Source: Pantoea sp. GD03673 (GTDB lineage: Bacteria; Pseudomonadota; Gammaproteobacteria; Enterobacterales; Enterobacteriaceae). Taken from it: a stretch of DNA of 64,000 nucleotides. The notes under the pieces are model-generated. The model was not told where the DNA came from. It made no database searches and saw only the letters and a list, made by a program, of their open reading frames with translations. Location of the stretch: NCBI RefSeq assembly GCF_029844725.1, contig NZ_JAOCKJ010000002.1, forward strand, positions 186,001 through 250,000, in the 5' to 3' direction. Position numbers and translations under genes: made by a program. Shown one piece after another: positions 41,783 through 51,797 of the stretch. Within the stretch, counting starts at the first letter, position 1; each line of letters starts with the position of its first letter.

Positions 41783-44068
41783 ATGAACCAGAGTCTGCTC
41801 GTTACTAAACGCGATGGCCGCCAGGAGCGCATTGATCTCGACAAAATTCACCGTGTGCTGGACTGGGCAGCTGAAGGGCTGAACAACGTCTCCGTTTCAC
41901 AGGTGGAGCTGCGCTCTCACATTCAGTTCTATGATGGCATCAGAACCTCTGACATTCATGAGACCATCATCAAGGCCGCAGCAGACCTCATCTCTCGCGA
42001 TGCCCCTGATTATCAGTACCTGGCTGCCCGCCTGGCGATCTTCCACCTGCGTAAAAAAGCGTATGGTCAGTTTGAACCGCCGAAGCTCTACGACCAGGTT
42101 GTTAAGATGGTCGACATGGGCAAATACGATCGTCACCTGCTGGAAGATTACAGCCAGGAAGAGTTTGCGCAGATGGACACGTTCCTCGACCACTGGCGTG
42201 ATATGAACTTCTCCTACGCCGCAGTGAAACAGCTCGAAGGCAAATATCTGGTGCAGAACCGCGTCTCGGGTGAAATCTACGAGAGCGCGCAGTTCCTCTA
42301 CATTCTGGTCGCCGCCTGCCTCTTCTCCGGCTATCCGCGCGACACGCGTATGGATTACATCAAGCGTTTCTATGATGCGATCTCAACGTTTAAAATTTCT
42401 CTGCCGACGCCAATCATGTCTGGCGTCCGTACCCCGACGCGTCAGTTCAGCTCCTGTGTGCTGATCGAGTGCGGCGACAGCCTGGACTCCATCAACGCCA
42501 CCTCCAGTGCGATTGTGAAATACGTTTCTCAGCGTGCCGGCATCGGCATCAACGCCGGTCGTATCCGTGCGCTGGGCAGCCCGATTCGTGGCGGTGAAGC
42601 GTTCCACACCGGCTGTATCCCGTTCTACAAGCATTTCCAGACCGCAGTGAAGTCCTGTTCTCAGGGCGGCGTGCGTGGCGGCGCAGCAACGCTGTTCTAC
42701 CCGATGTGGCATCTGGAAATTGAAAGCCTGCTGGTACTGAAGAACAACCGTGGTGTTGAAGGTAACCGCGTGCGTCACATGGACTATGGCGTGCAGCTCA
42801 ACAAGATGATGTATCAGCGCCTGCTTAAAGGCGAAGACATCACGCTGTTCAGCCCGTCTGACGTGCCTGGCCTCTATGACGCCTTCTTCGCCGATCAGGA
42901 TGAGTTTGAGCGCCTTTACACCAAATATGAGCAGGATCAGAGCATCCGCAAACAGCGTGTTAAAGCGGTCGATCTCTTCTCGCTGATGATGCAGGAACGC
43001 GCCTCTACCGGCCGTATCTACATTCAGAACGTGGATCACTGCAACACCCACAGCCCGTTTGATCCGCGCATCGCGCCGGTTCGCCAGTCTAACCTCTGCC
43101 TGGAAATCGCCCTGCCGACCAAACCGCTGGAAGATGTGAACGACGAAAACGGTGAGATCGCCCTGTGTACGCTCTCTGCGTTTAACCTCGGTGCTATCGA
43201 AAGCCTCGACGATCTGGAAGAGCTGGCTACCCTGGCGGTGCGTGCCCTTGACGCCCTGCTCGACTATCAGGACTACCCGATTCCGGCTGCCCAGCGTGGT
43301 GCCATGGGTCGTCGTACCCTGGGCATTGGTGTGATCAACTACGCTTACTATCTGGCGAAGCACGGTGTGCGTTATTCCGATGGCAGCGCTAATGGCCTGA
43401 CCCACAAAACGTTCGAAGCCATTCAGTACTACCTGCTGAAAGCGTCAAACGAACTGGCGAAAGAGCAAGGTGCCTGCCCGTGGTTCAACGAAACCACCTA
43501 TGCGCAGGGCATTCTGCCTATCGACACCTACAAGAAAGATCTGGACGCGATCAGCAACGAACCGCTGCATCTCGACTGGGAAAGCCTGCGCGAAGCGATC
43601 AAAACGCACGGCCTGCGCAACTCGACCCTGTCAGCGCTGATGCCGTCTGAGACCTCGTCGCAGATCTCTAATGCCACCAACGGTATTGAGCCACCACGCG
43701 GCCACATCAGCATCAAAGCATCAAAAGATGGCATCCTGCGTCAGGTGGTGCCGGAGTATGAGCGTCTGAAAGATCAGTACGAACTGCTGTGGGAAATGCC
43801 GAACAACGATGGCTACCTGCAACTGGTGGGACTGATGCAGAAATTCATCGACCAGGCGATTTCGTCTAACACTAACTACGATCCGTCACGCTTTGCCAAC
43901 GGTAAAGTACCGATGAAACAGCTGCTGAAAGATCTGCTGACGGCGTACAAGTTCGGCGTAAAAACGCTCTACTATCAGAACACCCGTGACGGGGCTGAAG
44001 ATGCACAGGATGATCTGGCACCTTCTATCCAGGATGATGGCTGCGAGAGCGGCGCCTGTAAGATCTAA
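41783..44068 (+). CDS. nrdA: Ribonucleotide reductase class Ia, alpha subunit
   Basis: Catalytic subunit that reduces ribonucleoside diphosphates to deoxy forms in aerobic growth. It has 761 residues, identical in length to E. coli. The ATP-cone for dATP control is at the N-terminus (LVTKRDGRQERIDLDKIHRVL). Active-site cysteines lie in SSCVLIECGD, NLCLEIALP (with the neighbouring Asn and Glu) and EIALCTLSAFNLG. The C-terminal shuttle pair is CESGACKI. It is first in the nrdA-nrdB-yfaE operon, 72 bases before nrdB. DnaA and NrdR sites upstream point to cell-cycle and nucleotide-pool control. Confidence 0.98.
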   Translation: MNQSLLVTKRDGRQERIDLDKIHRVLDWAAEGLNNVSVSQVELRSHIQFYDGIRTSDIHETIIKAAADLISRDAPDYQYLAARLAIFHLRKKAYGQFEPPKLYDQVVKMVDMGKYDRHLLEDYSQEEFAQMDTFLDHWRDMNFSYAAVKQLEGKYLVQNRVSGEIYESAQFLYILVAACLFSGYPRDTRMDYIKRFYDAISTFKISLPTPIMSGVRTPTRQFSSCVLIECGDSLDSINATSSAIVKYVSQRAGIGINAGRIRALGSPIRGGEAFHTGCIPFYKHFQTAVKSCSQGGVRGGAATLFYPMWHLEIESLLVLKNNRGVEGNRVRHMDYGVQLNKMMYQRLLKGEDITLFSPSDVPGLYDAFFADQDEFERLYTKYEQDQSIRKQRVKAVDLFSLMMQERASTGRIYIQNVDHCNTHSPFDPRIAPVRQSNLCLEIALPTKPLEDVNDENGEIALCTLSAFNLGAIESLDDLEELATLAVRALDALLDYQDYPIPAAQRGAMGRRTLGIGVINYAYYLAKHGVRYSDGSANGLTHKTFEAIQYYLLKASNELAKEQGACPWFNETTYAQGILPIDTYKKDLDAISNEPLHLDWESLREAIKTHGLRNSTLSALMPSETSSQISNATNGIEPPRGHISIKASKDGILRQVVPEYERLKDQYELLWEMPNNDGYLQLVGLMQKFIDQAISSNTNYDPSRFANGKVPMKQLLKDLLTAYKFGVKTLYYQNTRDGAEDAQDDLAPSIQDDGCESGACKI

Positions 44069-44140
44069 TGGTCAGGCGGGAGAAACTCCCGCCTCATTCA
44101 TTTCACGAGGCCTGGCTTCGTCTACTTTTGGACACTTTTT

Positions 44141-45271
44141 ATGGCTTACTCCACTTTCTCACAGAACAAAAATGATCAGCTGAAAGAGCCGATGTTCTTC
44201 GGTCAGTCAGTCAACGTGGCACGCTTCGACCAGCAGAAATATGACATCTTCGAAAAGCTGATTGAAAAGCAGCTCTCCTTCTTCTGGCGTCCGGAAGAGG
44301 TGGATGTTTCACGCGATCGCATCGACTATCAGGCGCTGCCGGACCACGAAAAACACATCTTCATCAGCAACCTGAAGTACCAGACGCTGCTGGATTCAAT
44401 CCAGGGTCGCAGCCCGAACGTCGCCCTGCTGCCGCTGATTTCAATTCCTGAGCTGGAAACCTGGATTGAAACCTGGGCGTTCTCCGAGACGATCCACTCC
44501 CGTTCTTACACCCACATTATCCGTAACATCGTTAACGATCCGGCGGTGGTGTTTGACGATATCGTCACCAATGAGCAGATTCTGGCCCGCGCCCAGGATA
44601 TCTCGCGTTATTACGACGATCTGATTGAGATGACCAACTACTGGCACCAGCTAGGCGAAGGCACCCATCAGGTCAACGGCAAGCAGGTTGTGGTCAACCT
44701 GCGCGCCCTGAAAAAGCAGCTTTACATCTGCCTGATGAGCGTCAATGCGCTGGAAGCCATCCGTTTCTATGTCAGCTTCGCCTGTTCCTTCGCTTTCGCT
44801 GAGCGTGAGCTGATGGAAGGCAATGCCAAAATCATCAAGTTAATCGCCCGTGATGAAGCGCTGCACCTGACCGGCACTCAGCATATGCTGAACCTGCTGC
44901 GCAGCGGTGAAGACGATCCGGAGATGAAAGAGATTGCGGCAGAGTGCCGTGATGAGTGCTTCGATCTGTTTAAGAAGGCGGCGCTGCAGGAGAAAGAGTG
45001 GGCGGAATATCTGTTCAGCGGCGGTTCAATGATCGGCCTGAACAAAGACATTCTCTGCCAGTACATTGAGTACATCACCAACATCCGTATGCAGGCGGTT
45101 GGCCTTGATCTGCCCTTCCAGACGCGCTCTAACCCGATTCCGTGGATTAACTCCTGGCTGGTGTCTGACAACGTCCAGGTTGCACCGCAGGAAGTGGAAG
45201 TGAGCTCTTATCTGGTGGGTCAGATTGACTCTGAAGTGGGCGCAAACGACTTCGACGACTTCCAGCTTTAA
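44141..45271 (+). CDS. nrdB: Ribonucleotide reductase class Ia, beta subunit
   Basis: Carries the diferric centre and the stable tyrosyl radical that is passed to NrdA. It has 376 residues as in E. coli. Counting the initiator Met, iron ligands include Asp85, Glu116 and His119 ([18 protein letters not shown]), and the radical is Tyr123 (Tyr122 in mature numbering). The second ligand set lies in [24 protein letters not shown]. The C-terminal NDFDDFQL tail docks on NrdA. The yfaE start follows after two bases, in a tightly packed operon. Confidence 0.98.
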   Translation: MAYSTFSQNKNDQLKEPMFFGQSVNVARFDQQKYDIFEKLIEKQLSFFWRPEEVDVSRDRIDYQALPDHEKHIFISNLKYQTLLDSIQGRSPNVALLPLISIPELETWIETWAFSETIHSRSYTHIIRNIVNDPAVVFDDIVTNEQILARAQDISRYYDDLIEMTNYWHQLGEGTHQVNGKQVVVNLRALKKQLYICLMSVNALEAIRFYVSFACSFAFAERELMEGNAKIIKLIARDEALHLTGTQHMLNLLRSGEDDPEMKEIAAECRDECFDLFKKAALQEKEWAEYLFSGGSMIGLNKDILCQYIEYITNIRMQAVGLDLPFQTRSNPIPWINSWLVSDNVQVAPQEVEVSSYLVGQIDSEVGANDFDDFQL

Positions 45272-45273
45272 TC

Positions 45274-45534
45274 ATGAGCCGCGACGTTGTTATTCTGCGC
45301 ACTTCCGGCACCCGGCTGGAATGCACAGACGAGCATACAAATCTGCTGACGCTGCTGGAAGCCAATAATCTCTGCGTGGAGTTTCAGTGTCGCGAAGGCT
45401 ACTGCGGCTCCTGCCGGATGCGGCTGCTGAAAGGCGAAGTGCATTACCCACAGCGGCCGCTGGCCTTTGTGCAGCAGGATGAGATTCTGCCCTGCTGCTG
45501 CAAAGCTAAAGGCGAGATTGAGCTTGAGTTGTAA
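45274..45534 (+). CDS. yfaE: 2Fe-2S ferredoxin for NrdB cofactor maintenance
   Basis: Small electron-transfer protein that helps rebuild the diferric-tyrosyl cofactor of NrdB. It has 86 residues. Cluster cysteines are Cys39, Cys44, Cys47 (CREGYCGSC) and one of Cys74-76 in the unusual CCC run. The start is two bases after the nrdB stop, consistent with coupled translation. It ends the operon. The next plus-strand terminator is about 300 bases away at 45840, after the palindromic element. Confidence 0.95.
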   Translation: MSRDVVILRTSGTRLECTDEHTNLLTLLEANNLCVEFQCREGYCGSCRMRLLKGEVHYPQRPLAFVQQDEILPCCCKAKGEIELEL

Positions 45535-45619
45535 CTGAGACGGCGTTCGTCAGATTGCTGACCGGGTCAGATGCGGATGAACCTGACAGCCATCATCCCG
45601 CCAGAAGCGCTGAGAACGC

Positions 45620-45783
45620 GGTCAGAACAGGAAAGCGTCCCGCGTCAGAGACAAAAACGCCAGGAGTGTTTTTGAACAACGCAAAGCGTTGGCCCGGAAC
45701 GGGCGCACCTCAGGAACGAGGTGCGTAATCGTGCGGGCCGGGCAGTCAGGGATGACGGGTTTTGCGTCTTTCCGGGCTGACCG
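45620..45783. repeat. Large palindromic intergenic element after yfaE
   Basis: About 164 bases of nested pairing. The outer parts are GGTCAG/CTGACC and GGAAAG/CTTTCC. The inner hairpins are CAAAAAC(9)GTTTTTG, CAACGC(AAA)GCGTTG, and GGCCCG...CGGGCC enclosing GCACCTC(6)GAGGTGC. It resembles in plan, and in its AGGAAAG edge, the rcsC-gyrA cores, but the sequence is otherwise different. No gene is visible; 45535-45619 and 45784-45839 hold nothing else I can name. Confidence 0.75.
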
Positions 45784-45839
45784 TGTTCCCTTCGCAGGCT
45801 GAATATTGCAGCGAGCTGTGTTTACCTTTGTCCACTCAT

Positions 45840-45870
45840 AAAACGGGCGCCTCGGGTGCCCGTTTTGTTT
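45840..45870. terminator. Bidirectional terminator between yfaE and yfaY
   Basis: AAAACGGGC (45840-45848) / GCCCGTTTT (45858-45866), followed by GTTTT on the plus side; A/T edges also allow use on the minus strand. Confidence 0.85.
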
Positions 45871-45878
45871 TCGCTGAA

Positions 45879-47075
45879 TTACTGCCTGACGGTTTCAATT
45901 ACATCAATCCAGCCGTGACCGGTGCTCACGTCACTGCCGTGTAACCAGCGGCGCAGCATGTTCATCGCCATCATCGCCACCACCTTCTGCCGCGTTTCAA
46001 GATTATGGCGACCCGTGCTGAACTTCACGCGCTGACCAAAGTTGCCATCCGGCGTATGCAGTGCCACCGAAATCGCCTCCTGCTCCAGGCTGCCGACAGA
46101 GAGCGCCAGTGCCGACTGCTGCTGCGAGGCAAGATCACGGGTGCGCGTCACCTGCTGCTCCAGTGTCTCCTGCCGGAGAGGCAAAATGTCAGCGCCTCGC
46201 AATGGCACACTGGCCGCAGCCAGTTGCCAGTAGAGCAGACCGGCGGTGTATTGCTCACTGATCGCCAGCTGTTCACCGCGCTGCACCAGCTCACGTGCCA
46301 GCAGCGCAGGTAAGCCTTCAGTGCCCTCAAAAATGGTGCATTCTGCCAATAGCAGACGCACCTGCTGCCACACCTGCTCCATCGCCACCCGCTGACTGGC
46401 CGGACCGGTGAGCTTGATCTCGATAATCGGCATCGACGAGCGATACCCCATCACTACTCCTTCCGGCAACGCCAGCGGCTCCAGTTCGGCAGCAATATCG
46501 CTTTCACCGCGACCAAAAGTGGTCAGCCGCAGACAAATCGGTGGCTCAGGCGGCGAGAATTTTGCTTTCAGGCGCGGAATGATCTCTTGTTCCACCATCA
46601 CTTTGAATTCAGACGGCACGCCAGGCGTGAAGAACATCCAGCAGCGATTGAGTTGCAGGGCAAAGCCGCAGGCGGTACCCACCGGATTATCGATCAACTC
46701 CGCATTAGCCGGGATTTCAGCCTGCTTGCGATTGCTGGCCGCCATGACCCGGCCACGGCTGGCGAACCAGGCTTCCATCTGTTCCAGCCACCCCTTATGC
46801 ATCTCCAGTTCAACACCCGAGGCCCGTACCGCGGCCAGTGCGCTGAGATCGTCACTGGTTGGCCCCAGGCCGCCATTGACAATCAGCACATCGGCCTCAT
46901 GACTGCGCGCCTGCAGCGTGGCGATCAGCGCCCCGAGTGAATCCCCTACCGTGGTGCGGCTGGTCATGGGTAAACCCTGCTGGAACAGAACGTCCGCCAG
47001 CCAGGCTGCGTTGGTATCGACGATTTGGCCATGCAGCACCTCATCCCCGGTTGACAGCATCTCTACTCTAATCAC
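45879..47075 (-). CDS. yfaY: CinA-like protein YfaY
   Basis: Member of the CinA family, 398 residues, starting at a GTG (47075-47073) with AAGGAG upstream. The N-terminal COG1058/MoaB-like domain is intact: MLSTGDEVLHGQIVDTNAAWLA, IVNGGLGPTSDDLSA, NPVGTACGF, FFTPGVPSEFKVM. The C-terminal PncC-like amidohydrolase domain is decayed. The segment ISEQYTAGLLYWQLAAASV replaces the usual active-site Ser/GG-type motif, so amidase activity is doubtful. E. coli YfaY has the same reputation. The biological role is unknown. It is convergent to the nrd operon and shares its terminator. Confidence 0.9.
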   Translation of the reverse strand: MIRVEMLSTGDEVLHGQIVDTNAAWLADVLFQQGLPMTSRTTVGDSLGALIATLQARSHEADVLIVNGGLGPTSDDLSALAAVRASGVELEMHKGWLEQMEAWFASRGRVMAASNRKQAEIPANAELIDNPVGTACGFALQLNRCWMFFTPGVPSEFKVMVEQEIIPRLKAKFSPPEPPICLRLTTFGRGESDIAAELEPLALPEGVVMGYRSSMPIIEIKLTGPASQRVAMEQVWQQVRLLLAECTIFEGTEGLPALLARELVQRGEQLAISEQYTAGLLYWQLAAASVPLRGADILPLRQETLEQQVTRTRDLASQQQSALALSVGSLEQEAISVALHTPDGNFGQRVKFSTGRHNLETRQKVVAMMAMNMLRRWLHGSDVSTGHGWIDVIETVRQ

Positions 47076-47244
47076 GTCGGATTCTCCTTTTCACGTTTGC
47101 TTTACTGTATGAAGTCAGCCCGGTAAACACAATCGGCATTGCCAGCGATTGAGAGGCGTGCGGCGGGGGCAGCACGTAGCGCTTAAATGTCTGAGGATGA
47201 TGCAGGGTGGAATAAATGATCTTACTCAGGGTCGTGAGAAGCCA

Positions 47245-47276
47245 ACAAAAACGGCGGGATTTCCCCGCCGTTTTTT
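47245..47276. terminator. elaB terminator
   Basis: AACGGCGG (47250-47257) / CCGCCGTT (47265-47272), with T runs on both sides; it lies about 40 bases past the elaB stop on the minus strand. Confidence 0.85.
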
Positions 47277-47315
47277 ACTGCTGCTGTCTGCTAAAACAGT
47301 GTCAGCGAATCGCGA

Positions 47316-47627
47316 TTAGCGACGCGCCAGCAGCAGACCGAGTACCAGACCGGCTGTTGCACCGATACCCACACCCTGCCACGGTTTTTCATGCACGTAA
47401 TCGTCAGCGCGGTAAGCAGCCTGTTTAGCGCGATAGTAGTAGCTATCTGACGCCTGGCTGACACGGGATTTCACATCGTTCAGCGCCTGTTCGGCTTTGC
47501 TTTTGAGCTCAATGTATTTCTGATCGGCCGGATCGCCTGATGCCTTAAGCACTTCTTCCAGCGTTTCGGTCAGTAACGCAATATCGTCATCGAGGCCTGT
47601 TTCGAATTGATTTGTCTGATTTACCAT
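47316..47627 (-). CDS. elaB: ElaB, tail-anchored stress membrane protein
   Basis: DUF883-family protein of the inner membrane, linked in E. coli to stationary phase, ribosome association and stress tolerance. I chose the ATG at 47627, with GGAGGA 6 bases upstream, giving 103 residues; an upstream ATG at 47660 has no ribosome-binding site. The N-terminal two thirds are amphipathic coiled coil (DDDIALLTETLEEVLKASG, YIELKSKAEQALNDVKSRV). A C-terminal anchor (GVGIGATAGLVLGLLLARR) follows. A sigma-S-type -10 lies upstream. Confidence 0.95.
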   Translation of the reverse strand: MVNQTNQFETGLDDDIALLTETLEEVLKASGDPADQKYIELKSKAEQALNDVKSRVSQASDSYYYRAKQAAYRADDYVHEKPWQGVGIGATAGLVLGLLLARR

Positions 47628-47659
47628 CGTTTCCTCCGTGTGAATTGCAAAGCAGTTCA

Positions 47660-47669
47660 TTAACTATAG
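47660..47669 (-). promoter_or_regulatory. Sigma-S-like -10 of elaB
   Basis: Minus-strand CTATAGTTAA, near the RpoS consensus CTATACTTAA, placed so that the leader is about 26 bases. elaB is reported as RpoS-dependent in E. coli. Confidence 0.55.
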
Positions 47670-47962
47670 CCACAATCTGGCGATCTGCTGTTTTCCTGTT
47701 CCAGGAATCACCTGATTTTTCATCTGCTAAAGTTGCGCCGTTCAGGCAGTACGCCGTTTTGCTGCGCAAAGAAGTGTAAGACGCCGTGGCAACCGTGGAA
47801 TTTCGCTTCGCTTCTTTGATTAATCTGATAAATTTTGTCGGGACTGAATTTTCCCGTAACCCTACTGTCGTACCCCTCTGTTGCCTGTGATTATCGGGCC
47901 ATGAAAGTGCATTTTGCACGACAGTCACGACACCCTCGAACAGCTAAGGAATAATCTCTGGC
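47670..47962 (+). other. Intergenic region between elaB promoter and opgD
   Basis: About 290 bases that should contain the opgD promoter. Visible items are a GTGCA(TTT)TGCAC palindrome near 47906-47920 and an AAGGAA 13 bases before the opgD ATG. No small gene or RNA is evident. Confidence 0.35.
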
Positions 47963-49621
47963 ATGAATCGAAGAATGTTTATGAAAGCGTCAATGGCCTT
48001 CTCCGCCGTGAGCGGCATGACCGGCCTGTCAACGCTGTTTGCGCAATCCGCATGGGCAGAAGATGGCATTGCTGACGGAACCGCCGTACGCTTCGATTTT
48101 GACGTACTGAAGAAAAACGCGGCCGCGCTGGCGAAAAAACCCTGGGGCGGTGCACCCGGTGCGCTGCCGGAGACGCTGGCCACACTCACTCCGCAGGCGT
48201 ACAACGAAATTCAGTATGACGCTAACCACTCGCTGTGGAACAACCTGCCCGACCGTCAGCTGGATGTGCAGTTCTTCCATGTCGGTATGGGCTTTAAGCG
48301 TCGCATCCGCATGTTCTCTGTTGACGGCGCAAGCCGCGAGGCACGCGAAATCCACTTCCGTCCTGAGCTGTTCAACTACAACAACGCCCGCGTAGATACA
48401 AAGCAGCTTGAGGGCAAAACTGACCTTGGCTTCGCCGGTTTCCGCGCCTTCAAAAAGCCGGAGCTGGCCCGCCGGGACATCGTCTCTTTCCTTGGCGCAA
48501 GTTACTTCCGTGCAGTGGACGAAACGTTCCAGTACGGTCTCTCGGCGCGTGGCGTGGCGATTAACACCTTCAGCAATGGTCAGGAAGAGTTCCCGGACTT
48601 CACCGCCTTCTGGTTTGAAACGCCAAAAGCGGAAGATACCACCTTTACCTGTTACGCCCTGCTGGATGGTGCCAGCCTTACCGGTGCCTATAAGTTCATC
48701 ATTCATTGCGAAGAGAAACGGGTGGTGATGGAAGTCGAAAACCACCTGTTTGCCCGCAAAGATATCCGTCAGATCGGCATCTCGCCTATGACCAGCATGT
48801 TCAGCTGCGGCACCAACGAACGCCGCATGTGCAACACCTATCATCCACAGATCCACGACTCCGATCGTCTGGCGATGTGGACCGGTAAAGGTGAATGGAT
48901 TGCCCGCCCGCTGAATAATCCACAGCGTCTGCAGTTCAACGCCTATGAAGATGAGAATCCGCGTGGCTTTGGCCTGCTGCAGCTCAATCACGACTTTAAA
49001 GATTATCAGGATGTGATTGGCTGGTATGACAAACGTCCAAGCCTGTGGGTTGAGCCGGTGGGTCAGTGGGGTAAAGGCGCGATCAACCTGATGGAGATCC
49101 CGACCACCGGTGAAACGCTGGATAACATTGTCTGCTTCTGGCAACCGGCAGAACCGGTTAAAGCGGGCAGCGAGCTGAACTTCTCCTACAAACTCTACTG
49201 GAGTGGTCTGCCGCCTGTACACAGCGATCTGGCACGGGTGGATGCTACCCGTACCGGTATTGGTGGCTTCCCGGAAGGCTGGGCACCTGGCGAGCACTTC
49301 CCGGAAACCTGGTGCCGTCGCTTCGCCATCGATTTTATTGGTGGTGATCTGCAGGCTGCTGCGCCGAAAGGCATCGAGCCGGTTATTACCGTGTCATCCG
49401 GTAGCGTGAAGCAGGTTGAGATTCTGTATGTCGATCCGCTGAAGGGTTACCGCATCCTGTTTGACTGGTATCCGAACAGTGATTCCACCCAGCCGGTGGA
49501 GATGCGTCTGTTCCTGCGTACCAAAGAGGAGACACTGAGCGAAACCTGGCTCTATCAGTATTTCCCGCCTGCGCCGGATCAGCGTAAATATGTCGATGAC
49601 CGTCAGATGACGGTGGGGTAA
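47963..49621 (+). CDS. opgD: Periplasmic glucan biosynthesis protein OpgD
   Basis: Glucan hydrolase-type protein that controls the size or linkage of osmoregulated periplasmic glucans, paralogue of OpgG. It has 552 residues (E. coli 551). The N-terminus has a twin-arginine signal ([10 protein letters not shown], hydrophobic stretch, AQSAWA), so it is exported folded by Tat. That is why the ATG at 47963 must be used although its ribosome-binding site is distant. Family blocks include [42 protein letters not shown] and [23 protein letters not shown]. It stands alone here, away from opgGH, with its own terminator. Confidence 0.95.
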   Translation: MNRRMFMKASMAFSAVSGMTGLSTLFAQSAWAEDGIADGTAVRFDFDVLKKNAAALAKKPWGGAPGALPETLATLTPQAYNEIQYDANHSLWNNLPDRQLDVQFFHVGMGFKRRIRMFSVDGASREAREIHFRPELFNYNNARVDTKQLEGKTDLGFAGFRAFKKPELARRDIVSFLGASYFRAVDETFQYGLSARGVAINTFSNGQEEFPDFTAFWFETPKAEDTTFTCYALLDGASLTGAYKFIIHCEEKRVVMEVENHLFARKDIRQIGISPMTSMFSCGTNERRMCNTYHPQIHDSDRLAMWTGKGEWIARPLNNPQRLQFNAYEDENPRGFGLLQLNHDFKDYQDVIGWYDKRPSLWVEPVGQWGKGAINLMEIPTTGETLDNIVCFWQPAEPVKAGSELNFSYKLYWSGLPPVHSDLARVDATRTGIGGFPEGWAPGEHFPETWCRRFAIDFIGGDLQAAAPKGIEPVITVSSGSVKQVEILYVDPLKGYRILFDWYPNSDSTQPVEMRLFLRTKEETLSETWLYQYFPPAPDQRKYVDDRQMTVG

Positions 49622-49626
49622 TGGAG

Positions 49627-49657
49627 ACAGGCGAGGCTCAGGCCTCGCCTGTTATTT
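49627..49657 (+). terminator. opgD intrinsic terminator
   Basis: ACAGGCGAGGC / GCCTCGCCTGT stem (49627-49637, 49642-49652) with a 4-base loop, followed by TATTT. Confidence 0.85.
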
Positions 49658-49754
49658 GACCCCATCTCCCCGATGCGCGGTGACACGGAGCCCGCTTCGT
49701 GCGCATGGTCAGTTCGAAAAGACGCTAAGCCAATCCAGGCTGATAGCTGTTATT

Positions 49755-50213
49755 TCAGGGCGCATTCTTCCGCATATCGACGTGCGGAATGCCATCTTCC
49801 AGGTAGCTCTCCCCCACCGCTACAAAACCATGCTGCCCATAAAAGTTCTCCAGATGCGCCTGCGCGGAGAGAAACAGATCGTGACCCGGCCAGCGTAGCT
49901 GACAACGGCTGATCGCCTTCTCCATCAGACGGCTGCCCAGTCGCGCACCACGTACCCGATCGGACACAATCACCCGTCCGATTTTTACCGGGCTGGTTTC
50001 ATCCTCCGGCGAGAGAAGCCGTGCGTAAGCCACCAGCTGGCTGTCCGCTATCCCCAGCAGATGCCGGTTTTCCCCCTGCAAATCCTTGCCATCCACATCC
50101 TGATAAGCACACTGCTGTTCCACTACGAATACGGCATTGCGCAATGCCAGTACGGCGTAAAGTTCCTGCGGGGTGAGTTCACGATGGTGCTTATCCTGCC
50201 AGTCAATGTTCAT
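49755..50213 (-). CDS. elaA: GNAT acetyltransferase-like protein ElaA
   Basis: GCN5-related N-acyltransferase fold, 152 residues; the substrate is unknown. AAGGAGAG precedes the ATG. Motif A for acetyl-CoA is VKIGRVIVSDRVRGARLGSRLMEKAI (V/I..V..R..G.G), with FLSAQAHLENFYGQHGFVAVGESYLEDGIPHVDM as motif B. It reads away from opgD (convergent) and lies downstream of nuoN on the same strand, separated by the nuo terminator. Confidence 0.93.
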   Translation of the reverse strand: MNIDWQDKHHRELTPQELYAVLALRNAVFVVEQQCAYQDVDGKDLQGENRHLLGIADSQLVAYARLLSPEDETSPVKIGRVIVSDRVRGARLGSRLMEKAISRCQLRWPGHDLFLSAQAHLENFYGQHGFVAVGESYLEDGIPHVDMRKNAP

Positions 50214-50285
50214 AATCTCTCCTTGCTCATCACAACACGCTACATCAGAACGGTGTCACCAGCCAGATTCTCCCGTCTGACAGGC

Positions 50286-50313
50286 AAAAAAAATCAGGCC
50301 CGGAGGCCTGATT
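50286..50313 (-). terminator. Terminator of the nuo operon
   Basis: AATCAGGCC (50292-50300) / GGCCTGATT (50305-50313) with loop CGGA and a run of T on the minus strand, 20 bases past the nuoN stop. Confidence 0.92.
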
Positions 50314-50333
50314 CATCAGTTGCAGATACCGGC

Positions 50334-51791
50334 TTACATCAGCGGCTGAGCCATCTGTACCAGTCTGATCAGCGGCTGCGGATAAACACCTAACAGCAGC
50401 ACCAGAATGGCAGAGATCAGGACGACCACACCACCCGCCGTAAACGCCCAGTTTGCCGGGGTGTCTCGGGTGTGCAGTTCCGGCGGGCTGAGGTAGAGAC
50501 TCACCGTCACGCGCAGATAGTAGTAGAGGCCAATCGCACTGCCCGCCACCACGGCACCCGTCAGCCACCACAGGTGCGCACTGACGCCTGATGCAATAAC
50601 GTAGAACTTACCGATAAAGCCCAGCGTCATCGGGATACCCGCCAGCGACAGCATCATCACCGTCATAACGGCTGACAGGATAGGACGATGCCAGAACAGA
50701 CCACGATAAGAATAGAGCGAATCGGCATCCGGGCCACGATACGGGCTGGACATCAGGCTTACCACACCAAAGGCACCCAGGCTGCTGAACAGATAACCGG
50801 CCAGGTAGACACCCGACGTTTCCAGCGACAGCTGATGATCTTTCACCGCAATTAGCGCCACCAGCAGATAACCGAGGTGGGCGATAGAGGAGTAACCCAG
50901 CAGACGCTTGATGTTGCTCTGCGAAATCGCCATCAGGTTACCGAACAGAATCGACACAAAGGCGATCATGGCCAGTACTGTGCGCACCGCTTCGCTGTCG
51001 GTCACTGGTGCGTACATGAACAGACGCATAATGACGCCGAAGATGGCAATCTTGCTGGCGGTGGCCAGGAAGGTTGAAACCGGCGCAGGCGCACCCTGAT
51101 AAACATCGGGGGTCCACAGGTGGAACGGCACCAGTGAAAGCTTGAAGCCCAGACCGATGATCATCATGCCCAGACCCACCAGCAGCAGGGGTTCATGGAT
51201 CATGCTGTCTGTCAGACTCTGACCCAGCGCAACGAAGCTCAGGTTACCGGAGTCAGCGTAGATCAGCGCAATACCAAACAGCAGGAACGATGAGGCCGCC
51301 GCCGAAAGAATGGTGTATTTCAGCGCCGCTTCCAGCGAACGTTTCTGGCGGAAAGCGTAGCCAATCAGACCAAACAGCGGCAGCGACAGCAGCTCAATGC
51401 CGATGAACAGCGAGGCCAGATGGTTGGCGCTGGCCAGTACGATGCCACCGAGTGCAGCAATGAGTACCAGCAGGTAGAACTCATCTTTGTTGTCCGGGTA
51501 GCCCGCCAGCCACGGGTAGGCAAAGGTGCAGGTCGCCAGACTCGCCAGCATGACCAGCGCGGTGTAGAACATCGAATAGCCATCAACGCGCAGCAGCGGC
51601 GTGACGTCCATCGCCCCGACCTGACCGACAAAGTAAAGCGAGAGCAGCGCCAGGTTCAGGCCAACTACCGTTAGCGTGGCGTTAACGAAGTGGTTGCGTC
51701 GCCAGGCAATGGACAGCATCACAACCACCACCGTCAATCCGACGATTAACAGCGGTAGCAACGCAATCAATTGGTGAGGAGTTATTGTCAT
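50334..51791 (-). CDS. nuoN: Complex I subunit N (antiporter-like)
   Basis: Proton-pumping membrane subunit of NADH:ubiquinone oxidoreductase I. Its 485 residues have about 14 helices. Antiporter-family landmarks include the Glu/Lys helices [19 protein letters not shown] and [18 protein letters not shown], and the Lys helix [21 protein letters not shown]. It is the last gene of the operon, 6 bases after nuoM. Confidence 0.97.
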   Translation of the reverse strand: MTITPHQLIALLPLLIVGLTVVVVMLSIAWRRNHFVNATLTVVGLNLALLSLYFVGQVGAMDVTPLLRVDGYSMFYTALVMLASLATCTFAYPWLAGYPDNKDEFYLLVLIAALGGIVLASANHLASLFIGIELLSLPLFGLIGYAFRQKRSLEAALKYTILSAAASSFLLFGIALIYADSGNLSFVALGQSLTDSMIHEPLLLVGLGMMIIGLGFKLSLVPFHLWTPDVYQGAPAPVSTFLATASKIAIFGVIMRLFMYAPVTDSEAVRTVLAMIAFVSILFGNLMAISQSNIKRLLGYSSIAHLGYLLVALIAVKDHQLSLETSGVYLAGYLFSSLGAFGVVSLMSSPYRGPDADSLYSYRGLFWHRPILSAVMTVMMLSLAGIPMTLGFIGKFYVIASGVSAHLWWLTGAVVAGSAIGLYYYLRVTVSLYLSPPELHTRDTPANWAFTAGGVVVLISAILVLLLGVYPQPLIRLVQMAQPLM

Positions 51792-51797
51792 GGCGAA

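Noticed and set aside
42383..43405. 340-residue frame antisense to nrdA
   Set aside because: nrdA is full length and certain on the other strand; the antisense product matches nothing.
48029..49297. 422-residue frame antisense to opgD
   Set aside because: Shadow of opgD, which has a clear Tat signal and family motifs.
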